From JACMLD01 sp044227095 (lineage in GTDB: Bacteria; Bacteroidota; Bacteroidia; Chitinophagales; Chitinophagaceae): a stretch of 64,000 nt of DNA. Of the stretch, positions 16,042 through 24,602 are shown one piece after another (positions within the stretch are counted from its first letter, which is position 1; every line of letters begins with the position of its first letter). Below the pieces are notes generated by a model, which was not told where the DNA came from, did no database searches, and was given only the letters and a program-made list of their open reading frames with translations. The position numbers and the translations under genes were made by a program. Location: assembly GCA_044227095.1 (NCBI GenBank), contig JBGAFV010000001.1:1798001-1862000 (forward strand), read 5' to 3'.

Positions 16042-17541
16042 ATGCCCTGTCCTTCTCAAACTATGATGAGCGATACACAACTGAAGACAACTACAGCAGC
16101 GGTGCCAGGATTTCCGAGGTATACTTTTACTGAAGATGGCCGCGTCTTTAAAGATGAGTTGTCTAAAGCGGTATCGTGTAAAAAAGGGAAAGCTGCACAA
16201 ATCATTATACGCGAAAATAAGCGGATGTACACGTTTGGGTTTGCAAAACTAGTAGCAGGGGCGTTTGTTGATAATCCCAATAATTATTCACGAGTAATTT
16301 TCAAAGATGGCAATAATCACAATTGCACTAAAAATAATTTGTTGTGGGTAGATGTATCAACCTGGGGCTTTTTTAACAGAACTAAAAAATTGAATTATCA
16401 GCCACTTAAAAAGTTGAGAAGTGCAAAACCACTTTTACCGCCAATAGACATTTCCAAATTCAGACCTCTTGCGAATTTGAGTGGATATTTAATTTCTCCC
16501 GAAGCAGTGATTGTTAACGGGCTTAGAATAAAAAAGGCATTTTATAAAAAAAGCTTTAAAGTCAATATCAATGGCAAGGAATATTCTATAGCCAAATTAC
16601 TTGCTCTAACTTATATTCCCAATCCCAACAATTACAAGTTTTTTATTTTTAAAGACAAAAATAATAGGAACTGTGTTGTTGAGAACATTGCATGGGTAAG
16701 TGGTAGGGATTATCTTTTTTGGACTATGGGTGACAAAAGGAAGAAATCTTTTAAAGTACATGTTGTCAAAGAAAAACACAGGATTGAAAAAAAACCAACG
16801 AAATTACCCTGGTGGCAATTGCGTCCCCCATTAAATAACGTTAAGATTTGTGAACTTCATGATTACGATCTCAGCGGCTATTTCATTACATCGGATGGAC
16901 TTGTTTATAAAGGATCTAAGAGACTAGCGGTAAATCCAAAAGGGAAAAAGGCGAGAATTCTCAAAATTCAAAAAAATGGTCGGAAATATTATTTTGGATT
17001 AGCGAAATTAATTGCCAGACATTTTGTTCCAAATCCAGCGCGGAGAAACCACGTCATTTTCAAGGACCGTAACAACTTAAACTGTAATGCGAATAATTTG
17101 GCCTGGGTAGATGGGGAAACATTTCTTGAATATTCATGTGGACCAACGTGGAAAAACGGATGTAAAAAAATAGTTCTTGAACGTGATTACGCATTCAATC
17201 ATTGTGTCGATATTTTCTTAAAAGCATACTATAAGACACTTGATGAACAATTACTACTGGAATATTGGCAAAGAATAAGTGAAGATTATTCAAAATTTAT
17301 ATGGTGGGAGAAAATTGAATCAGAATGCTTCATCTATTTCCTTGACCGGGCAAAACGATTTTCAATACTGGTTCCCGCTGGTAAAATGCTCTGGTACTAC
17401 GCCAAAGGTCAACGGTTAAAATTACAGAATGAAATAAGCCCAGATATGTCCCGCTATCAGGCAAGTAAGGTTGATGAAACACTTCGTGATAGAGTCAATC
17501 GTAGCTATTATGATACTGGTAGTATAAATGATACCTGGTAG
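16042..17541 (+). CDS. protein with three degenerate NUMOD4/HNH-like repeats
   Basis: A 499-residue protein with three tandem copies of one domain, at about residues 23-104, 140-220 and 275-357. Each copy has a start like GYxIS..G.V, a basic middle, a block like AKLxAxxFVxNPxN, and an end like VIFKDxNNxNCxxNNLxWVD. This matches the NUMOD4 plus HNH_3 arrangement of homing-endonuclease-type proteins, whose core reads NHxDGNKxNNxxxNLEWV. In all three copies the catalytic His before the DGN is replaced (IFKDGN, IFKDKN, IFKDRN), so nuclease activity is doubtful and DNA binding more likely. The last 120 residues are rich in aromatic residues and unrecognised. Other in-frame ATGs lie at 16063 and 16066. 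Confidence 0.7.
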   Translation: MPCPSQTMMSDTQLKTTTAAVPGFPRYTFTEDGRVFKDELSKAVSCKKGKAAQIIIRENKRMYTFGFAKLVAGAFVDNPNNYSRVIFKDGNNHNCTKNNLLWVDVSTWGFFNRTKKLNYQPLKKLRSAKPLLPPIDISKFRPLANLSGYLISPEAVIVNGLRIKKAFYKKSFKVNINGKEYSIAKLLALTYIPNPNNYKFFIFKDKNNRNCVVENIAWVSGRDYLFWTMGDKRKKSFKVHVVKEKHRIEKKPTKLPWWQLRPPLNNVKICELHDYDLSGYFITSDGLVYKGSKRLAVNPKGKKARILKIQKNGRKYYFGLAKLIARHFVPNPARRNHVIFKDRNNLNCNANNLAWVDGETFLEYSCGPTWKNGCKKIVLERDYAFNHCVDIFLKAYYKTLDEQLLLEYWQRISEDYSKFIWWEKIESECFIYFLDRAKRFSILVPAGKMLWYYAKGQRLKLQNEISPDMSRYQASKVDETLRDRVNRSYYDTGSINDTW

Positions 17542-17767
17542 TGCAGGGTTTAATAAGTATTGCACTAAAAAGTAAATACCTCCGGCTTAATTTTGAATTA
17601 CTTCTCCTTTTGCAACATTTCTAAATTTCACATCCAAATGAATTGCGTTCGGACAATTTCTGGATCTTTTGAGATAAGATCCGTCTGCACATTTATTTAA
17701 CAAAAGTTATCAAAAGATAATAAAGTATTGTTTGATTACCGATACCTTTCCTTAACCACTATTAAGC
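17542..17767. other. intergenic region with a small hairpin
   Basis: No gene seen. A perfect 7-bp stem (GGATCTT at 17662-17668, AAGATCC at 17676-17682) with a 7-nt loop lies mid-region but is not followed by a T-run. A near-match to the Bacteroidota -7 box (TACCTTTC) lies about 20 nt upstream of the next gene's ATG. Confidence 0.35.
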
Positions 17768-18544
17768 ATGAGGAAAAAAGATAAAATAACAATTTTGATA
17801 TTACTGACAGTGATGTCATTTATTATTTTAATTATTATCGTTAAACCCGTTTCACAGGATACAGCGTATCACAACTTCGCTGATCACAGGAAACTGTTTA
17901 ATATTCCAAACTTTTTCAACGTAATAAGTAATTTGCCTTTTCTATTTGTAGGACTGAATGGCTTTCAAAAATTAAGATTTTCTCAGGCTCCGCCAAGCAT
18001 CAATAGAATGTATGTGGTATTATTTATTGGCATTTTACTTACTGCACTTGGCTCGACTTTCTATCATTATGCGCCGGATAATAATTCGCTCGTCTACGAT
18101 CGTCTTCCCATGACATTGGTCTTTATGGCTTTTGTTTCTTCAGTTATAACATCTTGGATAGACATTAAAGCGGGTAAAATGTTATTGGTTCCATTGCTTT
18201 TACTTGGTATGGGCAGCGTGCTGTACTGGCATTATACAGAATTGCAAGGAGCGGGTGATTTGCGATTTTATGCCTTCATTCAATATTTTCCAATGCTGCT
18301 AATTCCGCTAATTTTTTTATTATTTAGAAATCCAACAAATAATAAAGCTTTGCCAATGTTAGGATGGGTAATGGGTTGGTATATAATTGCGAAGCTACTT
18401 GAAACGTTCGATAAGAATATTTATGCCGCCACTCATTTTATTAGCGGTCATTCATTGAAACATATTGTCGCAGCTATAGCAACCTGGTATATTGTTAGAT
18501 TTTTCGAAATGAAGCATACTGTCTTTCCGAACAATAATCATTGA
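17768..18544 (+). CDS. ceramidase-like (CREST superfamily) membrane protein
   Basis: A 258-residue protein with about seven hydrophobic helices. Motifs fit the CREST hydrolase superfamily (alkaline ceramidases, PAQR-like): an N-terminal loop with DTAYHNFADHR, a helix with GSTFYHYAPDNNSLVYDRLPM (the S..xH and D positions) and a late SGHSLKHIVAA supplying two His residues. These Asp/His/Ser residues would hold a catalytic Zn2+. Known relatives cleave ceramides, and Bacteroidota make sphingolipids, so a lipid-hydrolase role is plausible but unproven. It is the last plus-strand gene before the minus-strand mobilisation block. Confidence 0.7.
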   Translation: MRKKDKITILILLTVMSFIILIIIVKPVSQDTAYHNFADHRKLFNIPNFFNVISNLPFLFVGLNGFQKLRFSQAPPSINRMYVVLFIGILLTALGSTFYHYAPDNNSLVYDRLPMTLVFMAFVSSVITSWIDIKAGKMLLVPLLLLGMGSVLYWHYTELQGAGDLRFYAFIQYFPMLLIPLIFLLFRNPTNNKALPMLGWVMGWYIIAKLLETFDKNIYAATHFISGHSLKHIVAAIATWYIVRFFEMKHTVFPNNNH

Positions 18545-18696
18545 TTTTATTAGGTTTTTTGTGTCGAGTTATACAGATTAATTATTCCCAAGAAATTATC
18601 AAATGATAAGAATGTTTTTCTGCATTCAAAATATCTTAGTTCAAGAAATTGAAACACCATTTGGCAATTACATTATTAACTCTTAAAAAGTGAATT

Positions 18697-18756
18697 ATGA
18701 AACATCCAAAGACAATTGAGGATTGGTTTTATTTCCTATTCTGTTCAGCTATGTAA
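18697..18756 (+). CDS. possible 19-residue peptide
   Basis: An ATG-initiated frame of 19 codons followed by TAA (start MKHPKTIED, hydrophobic end FYFLFCSAM). It is in an otherwise gene-free stretch between the ceramidase-like gene and the coupling-protein gene, and a good plus-strand terminator follows 40 nt later. This layout suggests a short independent transcript, either a small peptide or a non-coding RNA. The frame continues for 15 more sense codons after the TAA, so a decayed longer gene is also possible. Confidence 0.25.
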   Translation: MKHPKTIEDWFYFLFCSAM

Positions 18757-18795
18757 AAAGGGAGTGAGCAGGAGGAACAAGAAGATTTCAGAAAT

Positions 18796-18830
18796 ACAGG
18801 TTAAGTAAAGCACTCAACCTGTATTTTTTT
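18796..18830 (+). terminator. plus-strand intrinsic terminator
   Basis: Inverted repeat ACAGGTT (18796-18802) and AACCTGT (18816-18822), 13-nt loop, followed by ATTTTTTT. It is oriented to end plus-strand transcription coming from the ceramidase-like gene or the short transcript before it, just ahead of the convergent coupling-protein gene. Confidence 0.65.
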
Positions 18831-18866
18831 GCCCTAAATGTTTAAACTTTTTTAACAGGTCAAGGG

Positions 18867-20858
18867 TTAGTTTTTGCGTACATGCAGATGCTGTTTTGTT
18901 TCATCATTTAATATCATGTTCATCACCTCATTTACGATATCCTTTACATCCTGCTTTATAATTTCGTATACAACATTTATTTCCTTCTTATCGACATTGC
19001 GTATTAAAGGCAAAGGCAATTGATTTTCCTTTTGATCTTTCAAAAAGGCATGGTCATTAATAATTGTTGAATGAAAAGTTTTTAGCTCAATTAGCTGTTC
19101 GGGATTGTCAGCTACCATGCCTACGAATTCCCCGGCGGAGAGGCTGGAAATTGTACTGACTGGAACAGCAATTTCAAGCTGTTTTGAACGCGATATAGAG
19201 GCGTCATTACTATTTATTGATATGCTTTCCCGATCCTGCAGCGTTTTACCAAGTCTTTCAGAAATTTGTTTGGCCATCTCGCCACCCACTTGACCCACAA
19301 TAACGTTCCCACAGATATTAACTATTACGTCGGCCAGTTCTTTGCCATAGTTCAGTTTTAACTGACTGGCATCCTGAATAGCCAAAGTGGTAGCAATTTT
19401 ATTACTTCTGCCGGTTGCAATTAATGTATCAAATCCCAGAAAAGTTAAAGTCGTAAACTCATCTATCACCAGGCTTGATTTAAGCTGATTTTTGCGGTTT
19501 ATTATTTTGGTCATACGTGTAATATAGAGCGACAAAACAGGGCCGTAAACCTCTTGCTTTTGCGGATTGTTTGCCAGGCAAACTATTTTTGGTGCTTCCG
19601 GGTTATTGATGTCAAGCGTAAAGTCATTGCCGGACAAAGTATAATATAGTGAAGGGGATGAAAGCCGGGCCACACTAATTTTCGCCGCATCCAATTGCCC
19701 CTCCAACTGCTCCATTGAATTAGTAATAAATGCGCTGATAAACGGATTTATGTAAGCATCAATTTCAGGCTCTGTCCTGAGTATTGTAAATAAGTCATCC
19801 ATTTTTACCTGCATTAGTTCAATTACGTGTGGTAAGGTGCAATATGCTCCGTCTTCATATTTTCTCAAAAACCATATTAACGCAGTTAGGAAATTGATGG
19901 GCGATTCCACAAAGAATTCGCCTTGTTTTTTAAGCCAGGAACGATTTAGTCCCAGCAAGATTACTCTTGCAGCTTCCACCGCGTCGGTAATATCAAGCAT
20001 TCCTGCTGGATCAATAGGATTGCAGCGGTGTCCATGTGATGGGTCATCTATATTAATTGTAAAAAAAAGTGGAGGCTTTTTATACTTATTTCGATGCTTT
20101 AAATACTGGTTATAAGCCAGCCGCGTAAGGTCATCATACTTGTAATCGTAAATGAACATTGAAAACCCTTTTTCAATATGCTGTTTAATTACATGCTCCA
20201 CAACAAAATAACTTTTTCCTGAACCCGGCGACCCAATAACCAAAAGTCCTCTCATTGGATTAATAAAATTGATCCAGCTGTTCCTCATTTTACCTTTCAG
20301 GTTATAACTGGCAGGCAAGTTTATAGAATACTCATTGGCCAACAATTTTTCTTCCTGCGGAAAGGTCTCATTGGTCTTATTGAAAATATCCGGCTTCAAT
20401 TTATTTTTTATGATTCGGGTAAGTAAACCGCCGCCTGTTACTACAAGCATAAAACCTATGCCTGTAATTGCCATGTAGAAAATTGCGACAATTGCAACGT
20501 CTGCATTTTGGATCAACAAAATAATGCCGCTTATGAGATATAACAACAGGCCTGAAAACAAATAAGCAAATGCTGTCCTGTAATTGAGTTTCTCGCTTTT
20601 CTTTCCTTTAACACCAAGAATTGATAATAACAGAAATCCTAGCGCAATTAATTTTGATTTCATGAAACTGTTCAATAATCCTGTCTGACTTATGTTTTTT
20701 AGTAGATGATCAGATAAATTACTCGTTAGTTTCCATTGTGCAAATGCGGCGTAACAGTTATAGTAACAGTGAATCAATAATATCATAATACTAATTAGCC
20801 GGGTCATGTCGATTATTTTCTTTAACCCCTGTTCGTTTTCGCCTGTATTGATAGCCAT
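18867..20858 (-). CDS. mobC: VirD4/TraG-type conjugative coupling protein (MobC of Bacteroidota elements)
   Basis: The coupling ATPase that links the relaxosome to the transfer channel. From the Met at 20858 it has several N-terminal membrane helices (about residues 18-150), Walker A GSPGSGKS near residue 209 and Walker B SSLVIDEF near 462, then the motif-rich core (LAIQDASQLKLNYG, GNVIVGQVGGEMA). The frame opens at 20987, but that would overlap the relaxase by 113 nt; the Met at 20858 starts 16 nt after the relaxase stop and precedes the first membrane helix. It is the last gene of the mobilisation operon. Confidence 0.92.
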   Translation of the reverse strand: MAINTGENEQGLKKIIDMTRLISIMILLIHCYYNCYAAFAQWKLTSNLSDHLLKNISQTGLLNSFMKSKLIALGFLLLSILGVKGKKSEKLNYRTAFAYLFSGLLLYLISGIILLIQNADVAIVAIFYMAITGIGFMLVVTGGGLLTRIIKNKLKPDIFNKTNETFPQEEKLLANEYSINLPASYNLKGKMRNSWINFINPMRGLLVIGSPGSGKSYFVVEHVIKQHIEKGFSMFIYDYKYDDLTRLAYNQYLKHRNKYKKPPLFFTINIDDPSHGHRCNPIDPAGMLDITDAVEAARVILLGLNRSWLKKQGEFFVESPINFLTALIWFLRKYEDGAYCTLPHVIELMQVKMDDLFTILRTEPEIDAYINPFISAFITNSMEQLEGQLDAAKISVARLSSPSLYYTLSGNDFTLDINNPEAPKIVCLANNPQKQEVYGPVLSLYITRMTKIINRKNQLKSSLVIDEFTTLTFLGFDTLIATGRSNKIATTLAIQDASQLKLNYGKELADVIVNICGNVIVGQVGGEMAKQISERLGKTLQDRESISINSNDASISRSKQLEIAVPVSTISSLSAGEFVGMVADNPEQLIELKTFHSTIINDHAFLKDQKENQLPLPLIRNVDKKEINVVYEIIKQDVKDIVNEVMNMILNDETKQHLHVRKN

Positions 20859-20874
20859 ATAACCTTCTTTTATT

Positions 20875-22137
20875 TTAGTGATGAAGTTTTTTTCTTTTCC
20901 TCCGCCGTTGTTTTTCTCTAAGTTCACTTGACAGGGCTTCTTCTGGTTCGTCCTGAACCAGCTTTTCCACAATCTTCGCAATGACATTATTAGAAGAAAT
21001 AGTTTTCTCCTGTTCTCTTTGCGAAGTAGATTGGTTTAAACATGGCGCTGGTTTGAGCGAAGGTGTAGATGGAAGAGTTTGTTTTTGGCCGCATCTTTCT
21101 TGTATTTGATTGGCGCTGTATTGCTTGCCTAAATCGCTGCCATTGAAAACACATTTAGTCTGATGGTCAATATAAGTGAGACCATAGATTATACCCTGCT
21201 GATTTTGCCGTAGCACAACCTGAATACCTTCTTGCCGGATTGATTGGATTAATTGGTCAAGGCTTTGCTTTGGATTCCTGAGTAATGAAAGGTCAATGGT
21301 ATTCCTGACGCGAAGTTTGTGTTTCTGCTTGTCAGGTTCATTTTGAATGAATCGTTCATTGAGAAATTTAAGCGTGGGTTTGTTGTAAATAGCACTTGCT
21401 TTTATGGGTATACCAATAGGCTCTCCCTTGTCCGTTAAAATACGGTATAGCAAACCATTGTTGTTATAAGTCCGTGAACCTTCTTTACCCCTGTCTGCAG
21501 TTACATTAAATTGCCGTAAGACAGCATTTAATTCAGGCAGGGATGCATATTTATATTGCGGCAAAATAGCATCCAACACATTGGTGATTGCCCGTCGTGT
21601 ATCAGACTTACCATATTGCACTTTTTGAATATTAACCGGTTTGAGTGTATAAGCCTGACTTACTTGATGGCTTTGTGCTTGAACTAGTTTAAATTCTTTC
21701 TCAATTTCCTTACGGGCCTTTTCAGACTGGTTGCGTCCAATGTTCTGCATTTTAATTCTGGCGCCATCTCGCTGTATATTAGTAGTAACAATATGGATAT
21801 GCGGATGTCCGGCATCATGGTGCGCATAGACGAGATAAGGCTGGTTGGCAAAACCAATCCTGTCCATGTACGTATCAGCAATTTGCTGAAGCTTTTCAAC
21901 TGGTATTTTTTCAGAAATATCAAAATTCAGGGAGATATGAATAGCATTTAATTTTGTTCTTTCGTTGAGTGAAGTAAGCTTTTCCAACGTCCGGATTTTA
22001 TCAATAAAGCCAAGCTGTTCAGTATCCTTTGCGAAGCCCCTGGAATGGATCAATTTTGCCACTTCATTCTTCAATTTATTTTCATTGTAATGAAGTGCAT
22101 TTTTAATGCTGTTTGTAGACTTTATTACTGCAACCAT
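20875..22137 (-). CDS. mobB: relaxase/mobilisation nuclease (MobB of Bacteroidota elements)
   Basis: A 420-residue relaxase. The N-terminal 300 residues carry the three-His metal motif in HHDAGHPHIHIV (His106 to His115). An early Tyr (ALHYNENK, residue 17) is the candidate nucleophile that nicks oriT and stays linked to the 5' end. The C-terminal third is Gln/Ser-rich and ends in a highly basic stretch (REKQRRRKRKKLHH). The start overlaps the end of the upstream accessory gene by 13 nt, indicating coupling. The family is that of relaxases on Bacteroidota conjugative transposons. Confidence 0.92.
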   Translation of the reverse strand: MVAVIKSTNSIKNALHYNENKLKNEVAKLIHSRGFAKDTEQLGFIDKIRTLEKLTSLNERTKLNAIHISLNFDISEKIPVEKLQQIADTYMDRIGFANQPYLVYAHHDAGHPHIHIVTTNIQRDGARIKMQNIGRNQSEKARKEIEKEFKLVQAQSHQVSQAYTLKPVNIQKVQYGKSDTRRAITNVLDAILPQYKYASLPELNAVLRQFNVTADRGKEGSRTYNNNGLLYRILTDKGEPIGIPIKASAIYNKPTLKFLNERFIQNEPDKQKHKLRVRNTIDLSLLRNPKQSLDQLIQSIRQEGIQVVLRQNQQGIIYGLTYIDHQTKCVFNGSDLGKQYSANQIQERCGQKQTLPSTPSLKPAPCLNQSTSQREQEKTISSNNVIAKIVEKLVQDEPEEALSSELREKQRRRKRKKLHH

Positions 22138-22517
22138 TTGTCATTGATTTGATTAATTTTCAATTTGATTTCAGTGATTTTATTGATCAGTATTTGTTTG
22201 GTAGATTCATTCAATAAAAGCCAGGTTTTAATCTCCTCCAAATGCTGCAAAGTGTGCAGTCTTTTTACCACCTGGTTGTAGTTATTTCCAATAGCATTTA
22301 ACTCTGTTCTAAGCGCTATCATTTCTGTCATAAAGTCATCCAGAGATTCGTTACGATGATGGATTTCTATTGGCTTTCCTGCGATCATTTTCCGGACATA
22401 TTCGCTTAGCTTTTTACTACTTGAATTTGAAGCTTTATTTTGAAGGCTTTTAAGTTCATTGCTGGTCAGCCTAACCTTTAGGTATTTATCGCGGTTGCTT
22501 TTTTCTGCACTCATCAC
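22125..22517 (-). CDS. mobA: relaxosome accessory protein, ribbon-helix-helix type (MobA of Bacteroidota elements)
   Basis: A 130-residue basic protein with an N-terminal ribbon-helix-helix pattern (KYLKVRLTSNELKSLQNKA...KLSEYVRKMIAGKP) and a helical C-terminal half (ALRTELNAIGNNYNQVVKRLH), which is the plasmid-mobilisation relaxosome family. It would bind oriT and help load the relaxase, with which it overlaps by 13 nt. It is the first gene after the candidate oriT. Confidence 0.88.
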   Translation of the reverse strand: MMSAEKSNRDKYLKVRLTSNELKSLQNKASNSSSKKLSEYVRKMIAGKPIEIHHRNESLDDFMTEMIALRTELNAIGNNYNQVVKRLHTLQHLEEIKTWLLLNESTKQILINKITEIKLKINQINDKWLQ

Positions 22518-22776
22518 ACTATTCTTTATGCACGTTATTAAATTAACTTTTCAAACATCCTTGAATTAACCGCCCCCGACTTTGGAGGAAGGGCGGTAAA
22601 ATTGCCGTTGTGGTACAACGGGACATTTTACAGGTAGCTGTAAAGCAGGCTGCCTCAACTTCAGTCCCACCCTATTGGGGTAAAAAAATCATTTTTCTAT
22701 CATTAATGGAAATCAGCAGCTTATAATATTTAATAACCAACGGCTAAAAACCATTTGTATGCTGCGGAAATAAAAA
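22518..22776. other. oriT: candidate origin of transfer (oriT): hairpin-rich, gene-free region
   Basis: A 259-bp non-coding region directly upstream of the relaxosome genes. It has three consecutive inverted repeats: CCGCCC (22570-22575) with GGGCGG (22591-22596); CGTTGT (22606-22611) with ACAACG (22615-22620); and TTTACAG (22627-22633) with CTGTAAA (22638-22644). A GC-rich tract (GCAGGCTGCCTC, then CCCACCCTATTGGGG, about 22645-22680) follows. Hairpins adjoining a mob operon are the normal architecture of oriT, but I cannot identify the nick site. Position and structure are seen; the function is inferred. Confidence 0.5.
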
Positions 22777-23676
22777 TCAAAGCCTGGGTTTACATTGTTG
22801 TTTTTGCGATTTACCAATGTTAATCAGCCAATCATTCAGGTCGTTGTATTTCTGATACAGCTTGCGTTCATCTTTAAATTTATCGGGGTTTAAAGCCAGC
22901 GCATGCAATATGCATTTGTTGCCTGTTTTATCATTGTCCAGGTACAAGTGAACTTGCTTATGCTCCTGCATTATTGGCAGGCTTTTTTCAAAAAAAGAAG
23001 TGGAGTTCAGGATAAGAAAATTCCGTAATGGCTCTTGTTGTTTTTGACACATATTTTGATAAGAAAGGAAATTGAAAAAACCTTCAAACACGGCCAGATT
23101 ATTTGTGCCATTATCAATCAACGTAACGTCTTTTGGTGAGCTACTTCCTTTGAAGTGTTCGTTGCGTAATTCATATCCTCCGCCATCATTTCTAAATCCA
23201 AGTGCATAATAAGTTTTATCACCAATTTGATAGTGGACTTCCTTCAGGTATTTTTGTGCTATGTCATTGCTGATTCTCCTTGACTGCAAGTACCTCAACA
23301 ATGGATATGCATTGATATCCTGAACGGATAGGATTTTAATTTGGCTATTATCCCGGCTTTCCAAATTTTGTTTCGCCGCATTGTTTGGGTGATGGACGAT
23401 AGAAACACCTGCTACTTGCAATTTCTTTAAGAAATCAACAACGGAAACATTAAACAACTGCACGCCAAAATCTACCAGGTTACCACCCTTTCCTTCCGCA
23501 AAATCATACCACCTGTTCAAATGCCGGTTTACTTTAAATGAAGGAGTTTTCTCTTCGTGCAGTGGGGATAGATACCAGTAACTTTTGCCTGATATTTTAG
23601 AAGGCTCATGTCCTAATGCAGATAGGTAGTCAACCATATCCATTTCTTTTGCTTGTTCAATTGTCATAACATTCAC
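22777..23676 (-). CDS. Toprim-domain primase-like protein
   Basis: A 299-residue protein of the type carried by Bacteroidota conjugative elements. The N-terminal part follows the CHC2 layout of DnaG primases (LSPLHEEKTPSFKVN...WYDFAEGKGGN), but the zinc-binding Cys residues are missing, so it should not bind zinc there. The C-terminal part contains a Toprim-like fold: NLAVFEGFFNFLSYQ followed by VHLYLDNDKTGN, whose acidic residues would hold Mg2+. A role in priming the transferred single strand is likely. It is the farthest-upstream minus-strand gene of the block; the plus-strand gene pair starts on its other side. Confidence 0.8.
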   Translation of the reverse strand: MNVMTIEQAKEMDMVDYLSALGHEPSKISGKSYWYLSPLHEEKTPSFKVNRHLNRWYDFAEGKGGNLVDFGVQLFNVSVVDFLKKLQVAGVSIVHHPNNAAKQNLESRDNSQIKILSVQDINAYPLLRYLQSRRISNDIAQKYLKEVHYQIGDKTYYALGFRNDGGGYELRNEHFKGSSSPKDVTLIDNGTNNLAVFEGFFNFLSYQNMCQKQQEPLRNFLILNSTSFFEKSLPIMQEHKQVHLYLDNDKTGNKCILHALALNPDKFKDERKLYQKYNDLNDWLINIGKSQKQQCKPRL

Positions 23677-23840
23677 TTTTTCAAATTCACAAATTAAAAT
23701 TGTCGGTAACGAAATTAATCACGTAATTAAAAATAAAAATGACCCCTTCAATTTTTGGTATGGGTCAAATCAGGATAATGACTTGCCAAATAATAATTTT
23801 ACAGCGTAATAATATTTTAAAGAAAATAAAAACTGAGTGT

Positions 23841-24125
23841 ATGTTATCAGCAAAAGATGTTGCGGTTGTGTACGAGACGTTGTTAACTTCTCCGGGAATG
23901 AATGATTCAGTAAAAATTACATTAAGTGTACCGAGAAGAAATGCGCTCCTATTGGCAAAAGTTATCGAATCAGGATTGATTGTAAAAGACGATGGTCAGG
24001 CGGGTTTTTTAAGTGTGGTCAGCAAAGAATCTTTATTGGAGCTTAGTAATATTTCAAGTGACGTTTTGGAGAAATCGGGATTAACGAATCTGTATGAGAA
24101 ACTAAATTCTTTTCAACCAAAATAA
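23841..24125 (+). CDS. hypothetical protein
   Basis: A 94-residue protein from the Met at 23841 (MLSAKDVAVVYETLL); the frame is open from 23739, but the extra N-terminal 34 residues look non-natural. It is helical and soluble (LSVPRRNALLLAKVIESGLI) with no recognised motif. It is the first of two plus-strand genes facing the primase-like gene and ends 2 nt before the next start, so the two form a small operon closed by the strong terminator at 24522. Confidence 0.55.
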   Translation: MLSAKDVAVVYETLLTSPGMNDSVKITLSVPRRNALLLAKVIESGLIVKDDGQAGFLSVVSKESLLELSNISSDVLEKSGLTNLYEKLNSFQPK

Positions 24126-24127
24126 TA

Positions 24128-24496
24128 TTGTTTATGGAAAGGAATGTACACTCGTTTAGAGTTATCATAAAGAAAGGATATTCTCCTTGTTTATATTCTT
24201 ATGACGAAACAAAGATACCAGTAGGCATATTTGAAGCGAAGCTGGACTTTAAAACTTGGTCAAAAAGAATCATTGCCATAAATTGTTATTTCACTAAAAT
24301 AGACACTGGAGAAAAGTTTGTGGTAACTGTTTATTGTAATTACACCACTGGTAAATATACAGTGGCAAATGGTGGAGTTGATTTTTCAATATGTCCTCTG
24401 AATGAAAATTACAAGATTGCAATTGGCAAAAATTCCAAAGGAAAGATTTTAATATTTTCAGCGGAAGCTATCGCTTTAACATCAGTTGCGAAATAA
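24128..24496 (+). CDS. hypothetical protein
   Basis: A 122-residue, mostly beta-strand protein (RVIIKKGYSPCLYSY, FVVTVYCNYTTGKYTV) that I do not recognise. It starts 3 nt after the stop of the preceding gene, so it is in the same short operon. There is no signal peptide or membrane helix. An alternative start is the second ATG at 24134. Confidence 0.5.
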   Translation: MFMERNVHSFRVIIKKGYSPCLYSYDETKIPVGIFEAKLDFKTWSKRIIAINCYFTKIDTGEKFVVTVYCNYTTGKYTVANGGVDFSICPLNENYKIAIGKNSKGKILIFSAEAIALTSVAK

Positions 24497-24521
24497 CGTT
24501 TTTTTTAGTCAAAAAATTAGC

Positions 24522-24573
24522 AAGCTGCCGTCCTGCTCTGTTTCTTTCAACAAGGCAGGACGGCAGCTTTTTT
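24522..24573 (+). terminator. strong intrinsic terminator
   Basis: A perfect 15-bp stem (AAGCTGCCGTCCTGC at 24522-24536 and GCAGGACGGCAGCTT at 24555-24569) with an 18-nt loop, followed by TTTT. It ends the two-gene plus-strand operon. On the minus strand the stem is also followed by an AT-rich tract, so it may serve both directions, sitting just downstream of the convergent gene at 24603. Confidence 0.85.
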
Positions 24574-24602
24574 GCCACCGTCCTTACAATAAGTCTATAC
24601 GC

